Part shown: positions 24,442 to 32,534 of the stretch, in pieces
Position numbering within the stretch: the stretch's first letter is position 1
How the letters are laid out: each line of letters starts with the position of its first letter
Origin: Halopseudomonas sabulinigri
Lineage (GTDB): Bacteria > Pseudomonadota > Gammaproteobacteria > Pseudomonadales > Pseudomonadaceae
NCBI GenBank assembly: GCA_011053055.1
Contig: DRHT01000004.1
Location: 1 to 45,926, forward strand
DNA length: 45,926 bases
Direction: 5' to 3'
Notes under the pieces: generated by a model
Seen by the model: only the letters and a program-made list of their open reading frames with translations
Database searches by the model: none
Told to the model about the DNA's origin: nothing
Program-made: the position numbers and the translations under genes

Positions 24442-25887
24442 TTAACTTTGTCTGATAACAGTGCCATATTCAGGCAGCTGCGCTTCCAACCACCTCGCCA
24501 TTGGGCTATCCGCGGGCCAATTGCGAATAAAGCGTGCACGGTCTCGCGACCAAGCCTGGCGCCAACTCGTCTCGTTGTAATGCTGTTGCATGGCATCCAG
24601 ATCAATCAGTATAACTTCCCCCTGCAACCACAGCAGGTTGGTGGCCTTGAAATCGCCATGACTGATGCGCGCAGCCACCAATTGCTCAAATGGCCTGAGC
24701 AGCGCCCTGCCGGTGTCCTCATCCGGTGCTTGATCACCCAGCGGGCCAAAATGCATCAGCAGATTTTCACCTCCACAGTATTCGGTAACAAGCCAGGCTT
24801 CACGCCGCAATGGTCCAAAACGTCGTTCGATCATCGCCAACGGCGACGGCGTGGCTATGCCAAGAAATTGCAGCCGATGCGCCGCCAGCCAAGAATGCCA
24901 CGCACGGCTCGGGCGCCAAAAACGTTTCAGCCAGTGGCCCAGCCCCTTTATGTTGTAGCGTTTTATCACCACCGGACCATCGCTGGTCTCTGCTCTGACA
25001 ACGGTGCTGCTGCCGCCGTCCTTTAGCAACGGTTGGGCTATAAAATATTGGTCAGGGTCTGTCACCAACGCGTTTAATCGATCGGCTTGCATGCGTACCA
25101 CTGCGGTAAAACGTCCCCAAGTGCTCTTTACCGAAAACTGAGTACAGTCACGTAAGCTTTTGCCGAGATAGTCCGTCTGACGACGCTCACGCACAGCGAT
25201 GATGCTATCGCTAAGCTTGTCCGGGTTGAGGGCTAAGGGGTTGTGTTGCAGATAACTAATCAGCAGCAACTCGGTGAGTTCATCCCACTCAACCGGTAGC
25301 TGCGCGAAAAAAATAGCCAGGTTTTGCTGAGCCTGCTCAGCTGTCAACGGCTGCCCAGGACTCAGCGATTCAACGGCATCACCGTCAATCATGTACACGC
25401 GATCTTGCTGCTGGAGAAAGTTACCTAAATGCAAATCTGTCTGCACCAGACCTTTAGCGTGCATTTCCCCGATAATCGCCAGCGCTTGTCCGAGCAGATT
25501 TGCTGCTTGGGTAGCCCCCGGCTGACGACTAGGCAAAGCGTCCCAATGCTGTTGTAAAGAAACAGCCTCACTCAGAAACTCGCTAATCAGATAACGCCCA
25601 CCACCCTCTATCTCGCCTTCGCCAAGCAACACGGGGGTGCTTATATTCTGCTGAGTCAGCGCCTGTATTCCCTCGCGCTCACGCAAACAGTGACGCGCAG
25701 CGCCGGCAGCGATAAAGACCTTAAGCAAAACAGTACGCTCATTCTGCGTGGCTTTAGCGACCAAACGTTTGCCCGGCAAGACACGCAGCCACTGCTCGAC
25801 CAACAACTTAGTGCCGTCTGCCAATGGCACTTGCAACGGTAGCGCCGGGGCGCGGCCGGCACGCTGCAGCTCACTAGTAAGTGTCAT
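24442..25887 (-). CDS. Tandem LPS core kinase (PA5006-like), two complete kinase folds
   Basis: A 481-residue fusion of two WaaP/InaA-type kinase domains. Domain 1 has lysine K56 (TVLLKVF), catalytic loop LVQTDLHLGNFL with D151, and metal site YMIDGD with D168. Domain 2 has K309 (PVVIKRY), HGDFKATNLL with D412, and ILIDLDAM with D429. Both halves keep their catalytic residues, so the protein may phosphorylate two positions or act as a heterobifunctional enzyme. It resembles PA5006, which occupies the same place after wapQ in P. aeruginosa. Its ATG overlaps the wapQ stop as ATGA, marking it as the last gene of the waaFCGP-wapPQ operon. Confidence 0.85.
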   Translation of the reverse strand: MTLTSELQRAGRAPALPLQVPLADGTKLLVEQWLRVLPGKRLVAKATQNERTVLLKVFIAAGAARHCLREREGIQALTQQNISTPVLLGEGEIEGGGRYLISEFLSEAVSLQQHWDALPSRQPGATQAANLLGQALAIIGEMHAKGLVQTDLHLGNFLQQQDRVYMIDGDAVESLSPGQPLTAEQAQQNLAIFFAQLPVEWDELTELLLISYLQHNPLALNPDKLSDSIIAVRERRQTDYLGKSLRDCTQFSVKSTWGRFTAVVRMQADRLNALVTDPDQYFIAQPLLKDGGSSTVVRAETSDGPVVIKRYNIKGLGHWLKRFWRPSRAWHSWLAAHRLQFLGIATPSPLAMIERRFGPLRREAWLVTEYCGGENLLMHFGPLGDQAPDEDTGRALLRPFEQLVAARISHGDFKATNLLWLQGEVILIDLDAMQQHYNETSWRQAWSRDRARFIRNWPADSPMARWLEAQLPEYGTVIRQS

Positions 25888-26660
25888 CTTTTAGCTGCCT
25901 TACTGGCCCGCCGCGCCAACAAACTCAGCACCAGCGCCCTGCTTTCATCATCCAGGCGCTGCTGGCCGAAATAAGCCAGCACAAAACGCAGCCGTTGAGT
26001 GCGGCTCGGCACGGCGCTGCGTCGATCCAACGTTTCGAGGTCGCGCACATAATCGCGTTGTCCAAACCAGGCGCGACGAGTTTTTTCCAGATCGATCAAT
26101 CTAGCACCGGCGCCATCCCCGTGGAGCTTCAAAAAAACGTGCTTGGGATAAAGGCAGTTATGAATGACCCCCGCATTGTGCAGTGCCCGAACCAGAGCAC
26201 CCGCGGCCTTCAACAGCGTGCGAATTTGCACAGGCGATAATTGCTCCCAGCGCTCGAACCACTCGTCCAGCGGCGCGTAATCATCCAAAGCGCGGGTCAG
26301 CAGCACTGCTTGTTTGCGGCCATTTACCTCCCGGCGGGCAAAAAAAGCGGCTTCAAGCGCAGGTATACCCAGTTCAGCATAATCCTGCACTGCCCGAAAC
26401 TCGCGAGCAAAGGTCGGCTCCCCGAAAGGCGCCTGCAAGGTTCGGGTACAGTGGTTATCCTGGCGCTTCAGGTAGAAACACTGCTGCTCTCCGTTAACAT
26501 CGAGCAATTCCAGGCGGTGCACACTGCTCCAACCACCACGCCCTGTGTTTGGAGCGTCTACGGCTTCTAGATCCAGTGCCCAAAGTGCTTCAAAATTGTC
26601 GAGTTGATGACGACTGAGCACCTCATTGGCATTAACGGCCACAAAGGGCAAACGAGTCAT
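25884..26660 (-). CDS. wapQ: LPS core heptose kinase WapQ (InaA family), HRD aspartate replaced by cysteine
   Basis: A 258-residue kinase-fold protein in the position of WapQ (PA5007). The nucleotide lysine is K65 (FYLKRQ) and the metal-binding aspartate is D190 (ARLIDLEKTRR). The catalytic-loop segment is VIHNCLYPKHVFLK (166-178), where a cysteine (C169) stands where WaaP has its essential aspartate. This H-x-x-L-Y-P-K-H pattern is, as I recall, shared by InaA-like relatives, so it may be an atypical mechanism rather than a dead enzyme. It is translationally coupled to both neighbours (ATGA overlaps). WapQ is implicated in phosphorylating inner-core heptose in Pseudomonas; the exact site is not settled. 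Confidence 0.83.
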   Translation of the reverse strand: MTRLPFVAVNANEVLSRHQLDNFEALWALDLEAVDAPNTGRGGWSSVHRLELLDVNGEQQCFYLKRQDNHCTRTLQAPFGEPTFAREFRAVQDYAELGIPALEAAFFARREVNGRKQAVLLTRALDDYAPLDEWFERWEQLSPVQIRTLLKAAGALVRALHNAGVIHNCLYPKHVFLKLHGDGAGARLIDLEKTRRAWFGQRDYVRDLETLDRRSAVPSRTQRLRFVLAYFGQQRLDDESRALVLSLLARRASKAAKR

Positions 26661-27403
26661 TCTCTCCCCTCAAAATAGGTGGAAATCGCCCGTATCTGCT
26701 TTTTTTCTTCAGCATCCAGCCGGGGCTTTCCAAGATAATCTTTATAAAAAGCCAGTCGCTGTGAGCGGCTCAAATAGCGCTTTGCGAGCTTATCCAAACA
26801 GGCCAGATCTTTGATAACACGATAGCGCAACATGGGGCCCCACCAGAATGTCCCACCAGGGCAATCAATCAGATAGACGCGGCTGTTAGGCCGTTCATCC
26901 ACTAAAATATTCCGCCATTTAAGATCGTTATGGGTAAAGCCCTGGTCATGCATCATCCGCGTGGCGCAGGCAATTTGCCGAGAAACGTGGCAAACCCAAG
27001 CATGATTGTGCAGACGCGGATCCCCCGCTTTGGCTACATCCGCCAAATCGCGGGTCTCGGCCAATTCTTCGGTAATTAACGCCCCCCGCACAAAAGCGCC
27101 GCCTTGGCGCTCAGAACCGAAAGCCACGACGGGCGCGGTTGGTATCCCCCACGCTTGGAAATTAAGCAGATTTTCCCACTCAGCCTGAATACGAGGGCGG
27201 CCAATATAACGACGCAGGTTCTTCCCGGCACCGGTATAACGCTTGAGATAATAGTAACGATCTCCAACCCAAATTTTGTGCACACTACTGAGCGGGTCAC
27301 TCGTGATTAGCTCACCCTCAAGCGAAAATACCGTCGCAATGTCAGCAAACAGCAGCCCGCTATCCCCGGTTGCGTATTCGGGGTTGAGGGTCCAGCGCTT
27401 CAT
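26657..27403 (-). CDS. wapP: LPS core heptose kinase WapP
   Basis: A 248-residue kinase with lysine K54 (YYYLKRY), a full catalytic loop FTHNDLKWRNILVD (D160) and the metal site VYLIDCPGG (D180). It corresponds to WapP (PA5008), which adds a further phosphate to the heptoses of the inner core. These phosphates are needed for outer-membrane stability and for export of completed LPS in P. aeruginosa. Its start codon overlaps the waaP stop by four bases. Length and position match the family. Confidence 0.88.
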   Translation of the reverse strand: MKRWTLNPEYATGDSGLLFADIATVFSLEGELITSDPLSSVHKIWVGDRYYYLKRYTGAGKNLRRYIGRPRIQAEWENLLNFQAWGIPTAPVVAFGSERQGGAFVRGALITEELAETRDLADVAKAGDPRLHNHAWVCHVSRQIACATRMMHDQGFTHNDLKWRNILVDERPNSRVYLIDCPGGTFWWGPMLRYRVIKDLACLDKLAKRYLSRSQRLAFYKDYLGKPRLDAEEKKQIRAISTYFEGRE

Positions 27404-28215
27404 AATGTAGCGCCGGGGGCGTACTTACGCTCGAAACGCGCTTGTAGCTTCACGGCTTTGCGCTCAAGCGATCTAAGCAACGGCGCCTCTTGCTTCAATA
27501 TATCGCGCAACGGCAAACCAAAATAAGTACGTAGAAAGCGCAATTTATCACCACGGGTCAGGCCGATATTCAAGGCGGAAAAGTACAGACCGGCCAGGTC
27601 TTTGTTACGCCAGCGCAGCGGGACTTTGGCGCGCACCTGGGCACGGTGCAGATCGATTAGCGACAGGGGCACATTTTCGACGCTCAACGGCTGATCGGTA
27701 TGCAGCAGAAAATGACAGATATAGCAGTCGCGATGATTAACCCCAGCCCGATGCATTTGGCGAGTCATCTGGGCTACGCGTTCGATCAGGGCACGCTTTA
27801 ATTGCGGTAGCGGCGGGTTGCTCAGCCACTCCATGCTGAAGTCTTCCAGACTGATAGTCGGCGCCAGCTCTTCGGTGATGATGAAAGAATGCTGCCCTGC
27901 CGGATTACGCCCTTGCTCACCGAAAGCCACTGCGGTCATGGTCGGCACGCCAGCTTGCTGTAGTGCGGCGATCGCCTGCCATTCCTGACCTGCGCCCAAT
28001 ACTGGCGCCTTTAGCGTGCTCCAGTTCTTTAAAATTTCGCCCCAGCCAACCCCGCGATGGATTTTCACGAAGTAACCCTTACCTTCTACTTCCGTGCGCA
28101 GCGTACGCCTGGCCTCCAACTCACGGAATATTTCACCTTCCAGACGTTCGACCTCAATAAAGGGATCGCGACCAGCCCATAGACTGGAAAAGGGCTCTTT
28201 CAACGCCAACGTCAT
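27400..28215 (-). CDS. waaP: LPS core heptose(I) kinase WaaP
   Basis: WaaP phosphorylates O-4 of heptose I. The 271-residue product has the conserved lysine K51 (GYFVKIHRG), the catalytic loop GVNHRDCYICHFLL with D163, the residue known to be essential in Pseudomonas WaaP, and the metal site LSLIDLHRAQ (D188). The invariant segment KIHRGVGWGEILKNW follows the lysine. Length is near the family norm (about 268). The ATG overlaps the waaG stop as ATGA. WaaP is reported as essential in P. aeruginosa, and the intact motifs suggest full activity here. Confidence 0.96.
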   Translation of the reverse strand: MTLALKEPFSSLWAGRDPFIEVERLEGEIFRELEARRTLRTEVEGKGYFVKIHRGVGWGEILKNWSTLKAPVLGAGQEWQAIAALQQAGVPTMTAVAFGEQGRNPAGQHSFIITEELAPTISLEDFSMEWLSNPPLPQLKRALIERVAQMTRQMHRAGVNHRDCYICHFLLHTDQPLSVENVPLSLIDLHRAQVRAKVPLRWRNKDLAGLYFSALNIGLTRGDKLRFLRTYFGLPLRDILKQEAPLLRSLERKAVKLQARFERKYAPGATL

Positions 28216-29333
28216 GCATTCGCTCCCAATATGACGTCTGCCGCGCGCTCGGGCAGACTGTAGAGATCTTCCTGATCAGCAAAACGCAGCGCATTCGCCT
28301 TCCAGCTCTGACGTAGCTCCGGATTGCTCAGCATGTCTGCCAGCATCTTGTTCAGCGCCCCTTGTACAAAGGGCGAAGGTACTACCAACCCGCAGTCGGC
28401 CTCTTCAATGTAGTGGGCATAACCGCAAACGTCAGTTACCAATACCGGAAGCCCTGCAACCAATGCTTCAAGCAACACAGTGCCTGTGTTCTCATTGTAG
28501 GCGGGATGAATCAGCAAATCGGCCCCGAGCAAAAAGCGCGGCACATCGCTGCGCCCCTTGAGAAATTCAACCTGTTCAGCCACCCCGAGCGAACGGGCCA
28601 AGCGCTGGAACTTGGCAGGCTCATCCTGGCCAACAACCATCAGGCGGGTGCGGCCTTTCAGCTCCGCCGGCAAAGCAGCAAGCGCGCGAATTGAACGATC
28701 CAGCCCTTTGGTAATGAACCCGGAGCCAATCTGTACCAGCAGCAGCTCGTCTCCCGCCAAATTAAACTCGCTACGAAATTCAGCGCGCAATTCGGCGGCG
28801 TTATCCGGCGCGCGTCTGTCCGGCGAGATGCCCGGTGGCAGCATGTGGAAACGCTCAAGCGGCGTGCGGTAATGCTTGGTGAAGAGTGGCAGTTGCACAT
28901 CCGAAATCATCAAAATCTCGGTACCCAACGCTGGCGAGAAAACAGCCTTCTCGTAGTCTGAAAAGTGTCGATAACGAGCGAGGCGGCGGTAGAGCGGACT
29001 GCGCAGCGTCTGAGCCTTGTCTTCGAAACAGGGATCAGCGGCGTAATACACGTCCAACCCCGGCATCTTGTTAAACCCCACGATGCGATCAACCGGACGC
29101 TTCGCCAGATCAGTTTGTACCCACGCGGTAAACTTCTCGTTGCGGCGATGATTGCTCAAAGCTTTGACCGGCACCATCACCACATCGAATCCGCGCGGCA
29201 CCTCACCATCCCAGCTCAATGTATATACGCGAATGTTGTGCCCTCTGGCTTGGCACACTTGGGCAATACGCAGAAAATCGCGCTGCAAACCACCGAAAGG
29301 AAAATACTTGTAGAGCACAAAGGCCAGTTGCAT
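28212..29333 (-). CDS. waaG: LPS core glycosyltransferase WaaG
   Basis: WaaG adds the first outer-core hexose (glucose in enterobacteria, galactosamine in Pseudomonas) to heptose II. The 373-residue GT4 enzyme shows the N-terminal YKYFPFGGLQRDFLRIA nucleotide-sugar loop, VQIGSGFITKGLDRSIRALA in the C-terminal Rossmann domain, and HPAYNENTGTVLLEALVAG (E-x7-E). Length is standard. The start overlaps the waaC stop as TAATG. It sits in the conserved order waaF-waaC-waaG-waaP. Confidence 0.95.
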   Translation of the reverse strand: MQLAFVLYKYFPFGGLQRDFLRIAQVCQARGHNIRVYTLSWDGEVPRGFDVVMVPVKALSNHRRNEKFTAWVQTDLAKRPVDRIVGFNKMPGLDVYYAADPCFEDKAQTLRSPLYRRLARYRHFSDYEKAVFSPALGTEILMISDVQLPLFTKHYRTPLERFHMLPPGISPDRRAPDNAAELRAEFRSEFNLAGDELLLVQIGSGFITKGLDRSIRALAALPAELKGRTRLMVVGQDEPAKFQRLARSLGVAEQVEFLKGRSDVPRFLLGADLLIHPAYNENTGTVLLEALVAGLPVLVTDVCGYAHYIEEADCGLVVPSPFVQGALNKMLADMLSNPELRQSWKANALRFADQEDLYSLPERAADVILGANA

Positions 29334-30397
29334 TAGTCAGCTCTCGTTGCAGACATTAAGGTGTGCAGCTGCGCCAACACGCGCTCTGGAGCCAAACGGG
29401 TAAAGCACAGTGGCTGCTCTTTACTCAAGTCGAACTGCTGCGCATCGGCGGGTGTCGGCTGATAGTTGCAGGTCTTACGCAAGCAGGGCGCGCAGGCAAA
29501 GTCACTGGCCAGATGCCGCTGCGCATGACCGTAGGCCCCGGTAAAGCCGGGATTGGTCGGGCCGAACAACGACAGCGTAGGCACATCCAGCGCAGCGGCG
29601 AGATGACCCAGCCCGGTATCAACTGCGACGCAGGCCTGGGCACCGGCCAACACTTCGGTAATACTCGCTAACGGTAACCGCGGCAACACCTGCACCGCCT
29701 CCAGCCCCTCAGCAATCCGCTGTGCGCGGGCTTGCTCCGGCAAGCTGCCCCAAGGCAATTTGACTTGCAAGCCTTGAGCAACGACTCGTTCAGCTAACTC
29801 GCGCCAATAGACTTCCGGCCAGTGCTTGGTGACCCACGTAGTACCGTGCAAAAAAACCACATAATCAGCTCTTTCAGCTGCATCCGCAGCCGCCGCTGGC
29901 GGCGTCAGACCATAATCACCCAGACCTTCAGGCACGCGGTACCCCAGCGCTTGAGCAAATAACTGCCGGGTACGCTCAACCGCATGCTGCCCCCAGGGCA
30001 CATTGATCTTCTGCTTATAAAGACGGCTGGCCATGGGTTCGCGGGCTGACTCACTGTCTAGCCCTGCGACTGGTCCACGCGCATAGCGACTGAGCCAAGC
30101 GCTTTTCAATAAGCCCTGAGCGTCGATAACCAAATCATATTCAGTTTCGCTGACGCGCTGTTTGAACGTGCGCCACTCACCGCTGCGCATCGTCTGCCAG
30201 AGGCTCTTGCGCCAGCGTCGCACGGCCACGGGAATAACCCGGTCAACTGCGGGATGCCAGGCCGGGATCTCTGCAAAACCTTCTTCCACCACCCAGTCAA
30301 AGCGGATACCCGGTATTGCTCTCGCGGCATCGGTAATCGCAGGAAGGGTATGAATCACGTCACCCAGTGACGTGGTTTTGATCACCAATACATGCAT
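29333..30397 (-). CDS. waaC: LPS heptosyltransferase I
   Basis: WaaC transfers L-glycero-D-manno-heptose from ADP-heptose (made by HldE) to Kdo I. The 354-residue GT9 enzyme opens with VLVIKTTSLGDVIHTLPAITDA, which contains the catalytic aspartate of the family, and ends with the ADP-heptose-binding segment CVAVDTGLGHLAAALDVPTLSLFGPTNP. It starts three bases after the waaF stop. Length agrees with Pseudomonas WaaC (about 355). Confidence 0.96.
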   Translation of the reverse strand: MHVLVIKTTSLGDVIHTLPAITDAARAIPGIRFDWVVEEGFAEIPAWHPAVDRVIPVAVRRWRKSLWQTMRSGEWRTFKQRVSETEYDLVIDAQGLLKSAWLSRYARGPVAGLDSESAREPMASRLYKQKINVPWGQHAVERTRQLFAQALGYRVPEGLGDYGLTPPAAAADAAERADYVVFLHGTTWVTKHWPEVYWRELAERVVAQGLQVKLPWGSLPEQARAQRIAEGLEAVQVLPRLPLASITEVLAGAQACVAVDTGLGHLAAALDVPTLSLFGPTNPGFTGAYGHAQRHLASDFACAPCLRKTCNYQPTPADAQQFDLSKEQPLCFTRLAPERVLAQLHTLMSATRAD

Positions 30398-30400
30398 CGG

Positions 30401-31447
30401 CTAAAGATCCTGCGGATCGGCCAGCAGATCACCGACCAGGTGATCCAACGCGGTAATCACCTGAGCCGGCGGCAAATCGCGCAAGCAGTTGTAGTGACCG
30501 AACCGGCAAGTGCGGTCAAAGCAAGGGCTACACTCAAGGCCTAGCTGCACGGTGGCAACTTGCTCAGCCAAGGGCGGTGTAAAGCCTGGAGAGGTAGACC
30601 CGTATACCGCCACTAAGGGCCGATTCAAAGCGGCCGCCACGTGCATCAAACCAGAGTCGTTGCTCACAACAGCCTCGGCGCAGGAGAGCAAATCGATTGC
30701 TTCGGCCAGGCTGGTCTCGCCGGCCAGATTCACCGCCTCTTCGCGCAAGCCGGGAATCAAGCGCGCGCGAATCTGCTCCCCCACCGGGTGATCACTCTTA
30801 GAGCCAAACAACCAAACCTGCCAGCCCTGCCGAATCTTCTCCTCCGCGACCTTGGCGTAGTGCTCACTTGGCCAGCGCTTGGCTTCGCCAAACTCAGCGC
30901 CGGGGCACAACGCCAACACCGGGCGATCCAATTCCAGCGAGAAGCGCGACACAGCGGTAGCACGAGAGCTGTCTTCGATCTGCAAAGCCGGATTGGGATA
31001 GGGTTGCGGTAACTCAGCGCCAGCCGGATAAGCCAACGCCATAAAGCGCTCAATCATCAGCGGATAACGCCCTTTATCGAGCACCCGCACATCGTTAAGC
31101 AGGCCATAGCGCATTTCACCACGCCAGCCGGTCCGCACCGGGATGCCAGCGAAGAAAGGCACTAAGGCCGACTTGAGGGAATTGGGTAGCAAAATCGCCT
31201 GATCGTAGTGGCCAGCCAGCTCGCGGCCGATACGCCGACGCGTTGTCAGCTCCAGTGCGCCGTGACCCAGCGGAAAACTGAGCGCCTGACGTACTTCAGG
31301 CATACGTTCCAGAATCGGGCGACTCCAGTCCGGCGCCAGCACGTCGATCTGACAATCTTCGCCATGTCGTTGTTTCAGGCAGACGAACAGGGTTTGCGCC
31401 ATAACCATGTCGCCAACCCAGCTCGGTCCTACGATCAGAATATTCAT
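30401..31447 (-). CDS. waaF: ADP-heptose:LPS heptosyltransferase II
   Basis: WaaF adds the second heptose to the LPS inner core. The 348-residue GT9 enzyme starts MNILIVGPSWVGDMVMAQTLF and carries CPGAEFGEAKRWPSEHYA, FGSKSDHP and VVSNDSGLMHVAAALNRPLVAVYGSTSP, all typical of the heptosyltransferase II group. The ATG at 31447 is the family start; a TTG at 31468 would add seven unrelated residues lying in a repeat. It is the first gene of the inner-core operon, and its promoter should lie in the repeat-containing gap after ilvE. Confidence 0.96.
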   Translation of the reverse strand: MNILIVGPSWVGDMVMAQTLFVCLKQRHGEDCQIDVLAPDWSRPILERMPEVRQALSFPLGHGALELTTRRRIGRELAGHYDQAILLPNSLKSALVPFFAGIPVRTGWRGEMRYGLLNDVRVLDKGRYPLMIERFMALAYPAGAELPQPYPNPALQIEDSSRATAVSRFSLELDRPVLALCPGAEFGEAKRWPSEHYAKVAEEKIRQGWQVWLFGSKSDHPVGEQIRARLIPGLREEAVNLAGETSLAEAIDLLSCAEAVVSNDSGLMHVAAALNRPLVAVYGSTSPGFTPPLAEQVATVQLGLECSPCFDRTCRFGHYNCLRDLPPAQVITALDHLVGDLLADPQDL

Positions 31448-31456
31448 AAGGGCAGT

Positions 31457-31536
31457 TTCAAGCTGCAAGCTTCAAGCTGCAAGTCGAAAAGCAATTCCTG
31501 ACTGCTTGCCGCTTACAGCTTGTCGCTTGCCGCTCA
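31457..31536. repeat. Imperfect hairpin-forming repeat cluster between ilvE and waaF
   Basis: TTCAAGCTGCAAG occurs twice (31457-31469 and 31471-31483), and related inverted copies follow (CTTACAGCTTG near 31511, GCTTGCCGCT twice). The arms CAAGCTGCAAG and CTTACAGCTTG can pair with one mismatch. Runs of this sequence type are common between genes in Pseudomonas. It may act as a transcription attenuator or terminator for ilvE, or as a REP-like element; it overlaps the 3' end of ilvE. Confidence 0.6.
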
Positions 31537-32457
31537 TTTGACCAACGTCCGCCACTCGGCGTGATCCGCATTCTGACCAGTAACCAGGTCAAAATAAGCC
31601 TTTTGCAATTTCTCAGTCACTGGACCGCGGCGCCCTTCGCCGATCTGGCGGCAATCGAGCTCACGAATCGGCGTAACCTCTGCAGCAGTACCAGTGAAGA
31701 AAGCTTCATCGGCAATATAGACTTCATCGCGAGTGAGGCGTTTTTCAACAACCGGGATGCCAAACTGATTAGCCAGCGCCAGCACGGTTGCACGGGTAAT
31801 ACCGTTCAGGCAGGCGGTCACTTCAGGCGTATAGATAGTGCCATTTTTGACGATGAACACGTTCTCGCCAGAACCTTCCGCCACGTAACCTTCCGGATCA
31901 AGTAACAACGCTTCATCCGCACCGGCAGATACCGCCTCTTGCAGAGCCAACATGGAGTTCATGTAGGCTCCTGTGGCCTTGGCACGGGTCATGGTGATGT
32001 TGACGTGATGACGGGTAAAGGAACTGGTGCGAATTTTGATCCCGCGCTCCAATGCTTCTTCGCCCATATAGGCGCCCCAATGCCAAGCCGCGATAACCAC
32101 GTGCACCTTAAGGTTGTCAGCGCGGATACCCATGCCTTCAGAGCCGTAGAATACCAACGGGCGAATGTAGGCGGTTTCAAGACCATTCTCACGTACCACG
32201 GCGCGCTGTGCTTCGTTCAGCTGCTCCTTGGTAAAGGGAATCTTCATACCCATGATATGGGCAGAATCAAACAGGCGGTCAGTGTGAGCCTGCAAGCGGA
32301 AAATCGAGGTGCCGTCTGGCGTGTTATAAGCACGAACACCCTCAAATACACCCATGCCGTAGTGCAGCGAATGCGTCAGCACATGCACGTTGGCTTCGCG
32401 CCATGGAACCATTTCACCATCAAACCAGATAACACCATCACGATCCGCCATCGACAT
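31534..32457 (-). CDS. ilvE: Branched-chain amino acid aminotransferase
   Basis: A class IV PLP aminotransferase that interconverts leucine, isoleucine and valine with their 2-oxo acids. From the ATG at 32457 (GGAG nine bases upstream) the product has 307 residues, equal to the Pseudomonas family length, and starts MSMADRDGVIWFDG. Motifs include LHYGMGVFEGVRAY, RPLVFYGSEGMG, the PLP-lysine segment TMTRAKATGAYMNSMLA, and EGSGENVFIVKNG. A longer frame to 32538 is not supported. It lies 77 bases downstream of glnE on the same strand and upstream of waaF, as in P. aeruginosa (PA5012-PA5014). Confidence 0.96.
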   Translation of the reverse strand: MSMADRDGVIWFDGEMVPWREANVHVLTHSLHYGMGVFEGVRAYNTPDGTSIFRLQAHTDRLFDSAHIMGMKIPFTKEQLNEAQRAVVRENGLETAYIRPLVFYGSEGMGIRADNLKVHVVIAAWHWGAYMGEEALERGIKIRTSSFTRHHVNITMTRAKATGAYMNSMLALQEAVSAGADEALLLDPEGYVAEGSGENVFIVKNGTIYTPEVTACLNGITRATVLALANQFGIPVVEKRLTRDEVYIADEAFFTGTAAEVTPIRELDCRQIGEGRRGPVTEKLQKAYFDLVTGQNADHAEWRTLVK

Positions 32458-32534
32458 AACAGCCAGCTCCATATTCTTTGTTCTCTCAGTCTTGCGTTCT
32501 TGGTTCTGCCTGAGCGGTCCAGCACGCCTGCCCC

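Noticed and set aside
31457-31536. CRISPR-like direct repeats
   Set aside because: Units are directly adjacent with no spacers and form hairpins, typical of intergenic Pseudomonas repeats.
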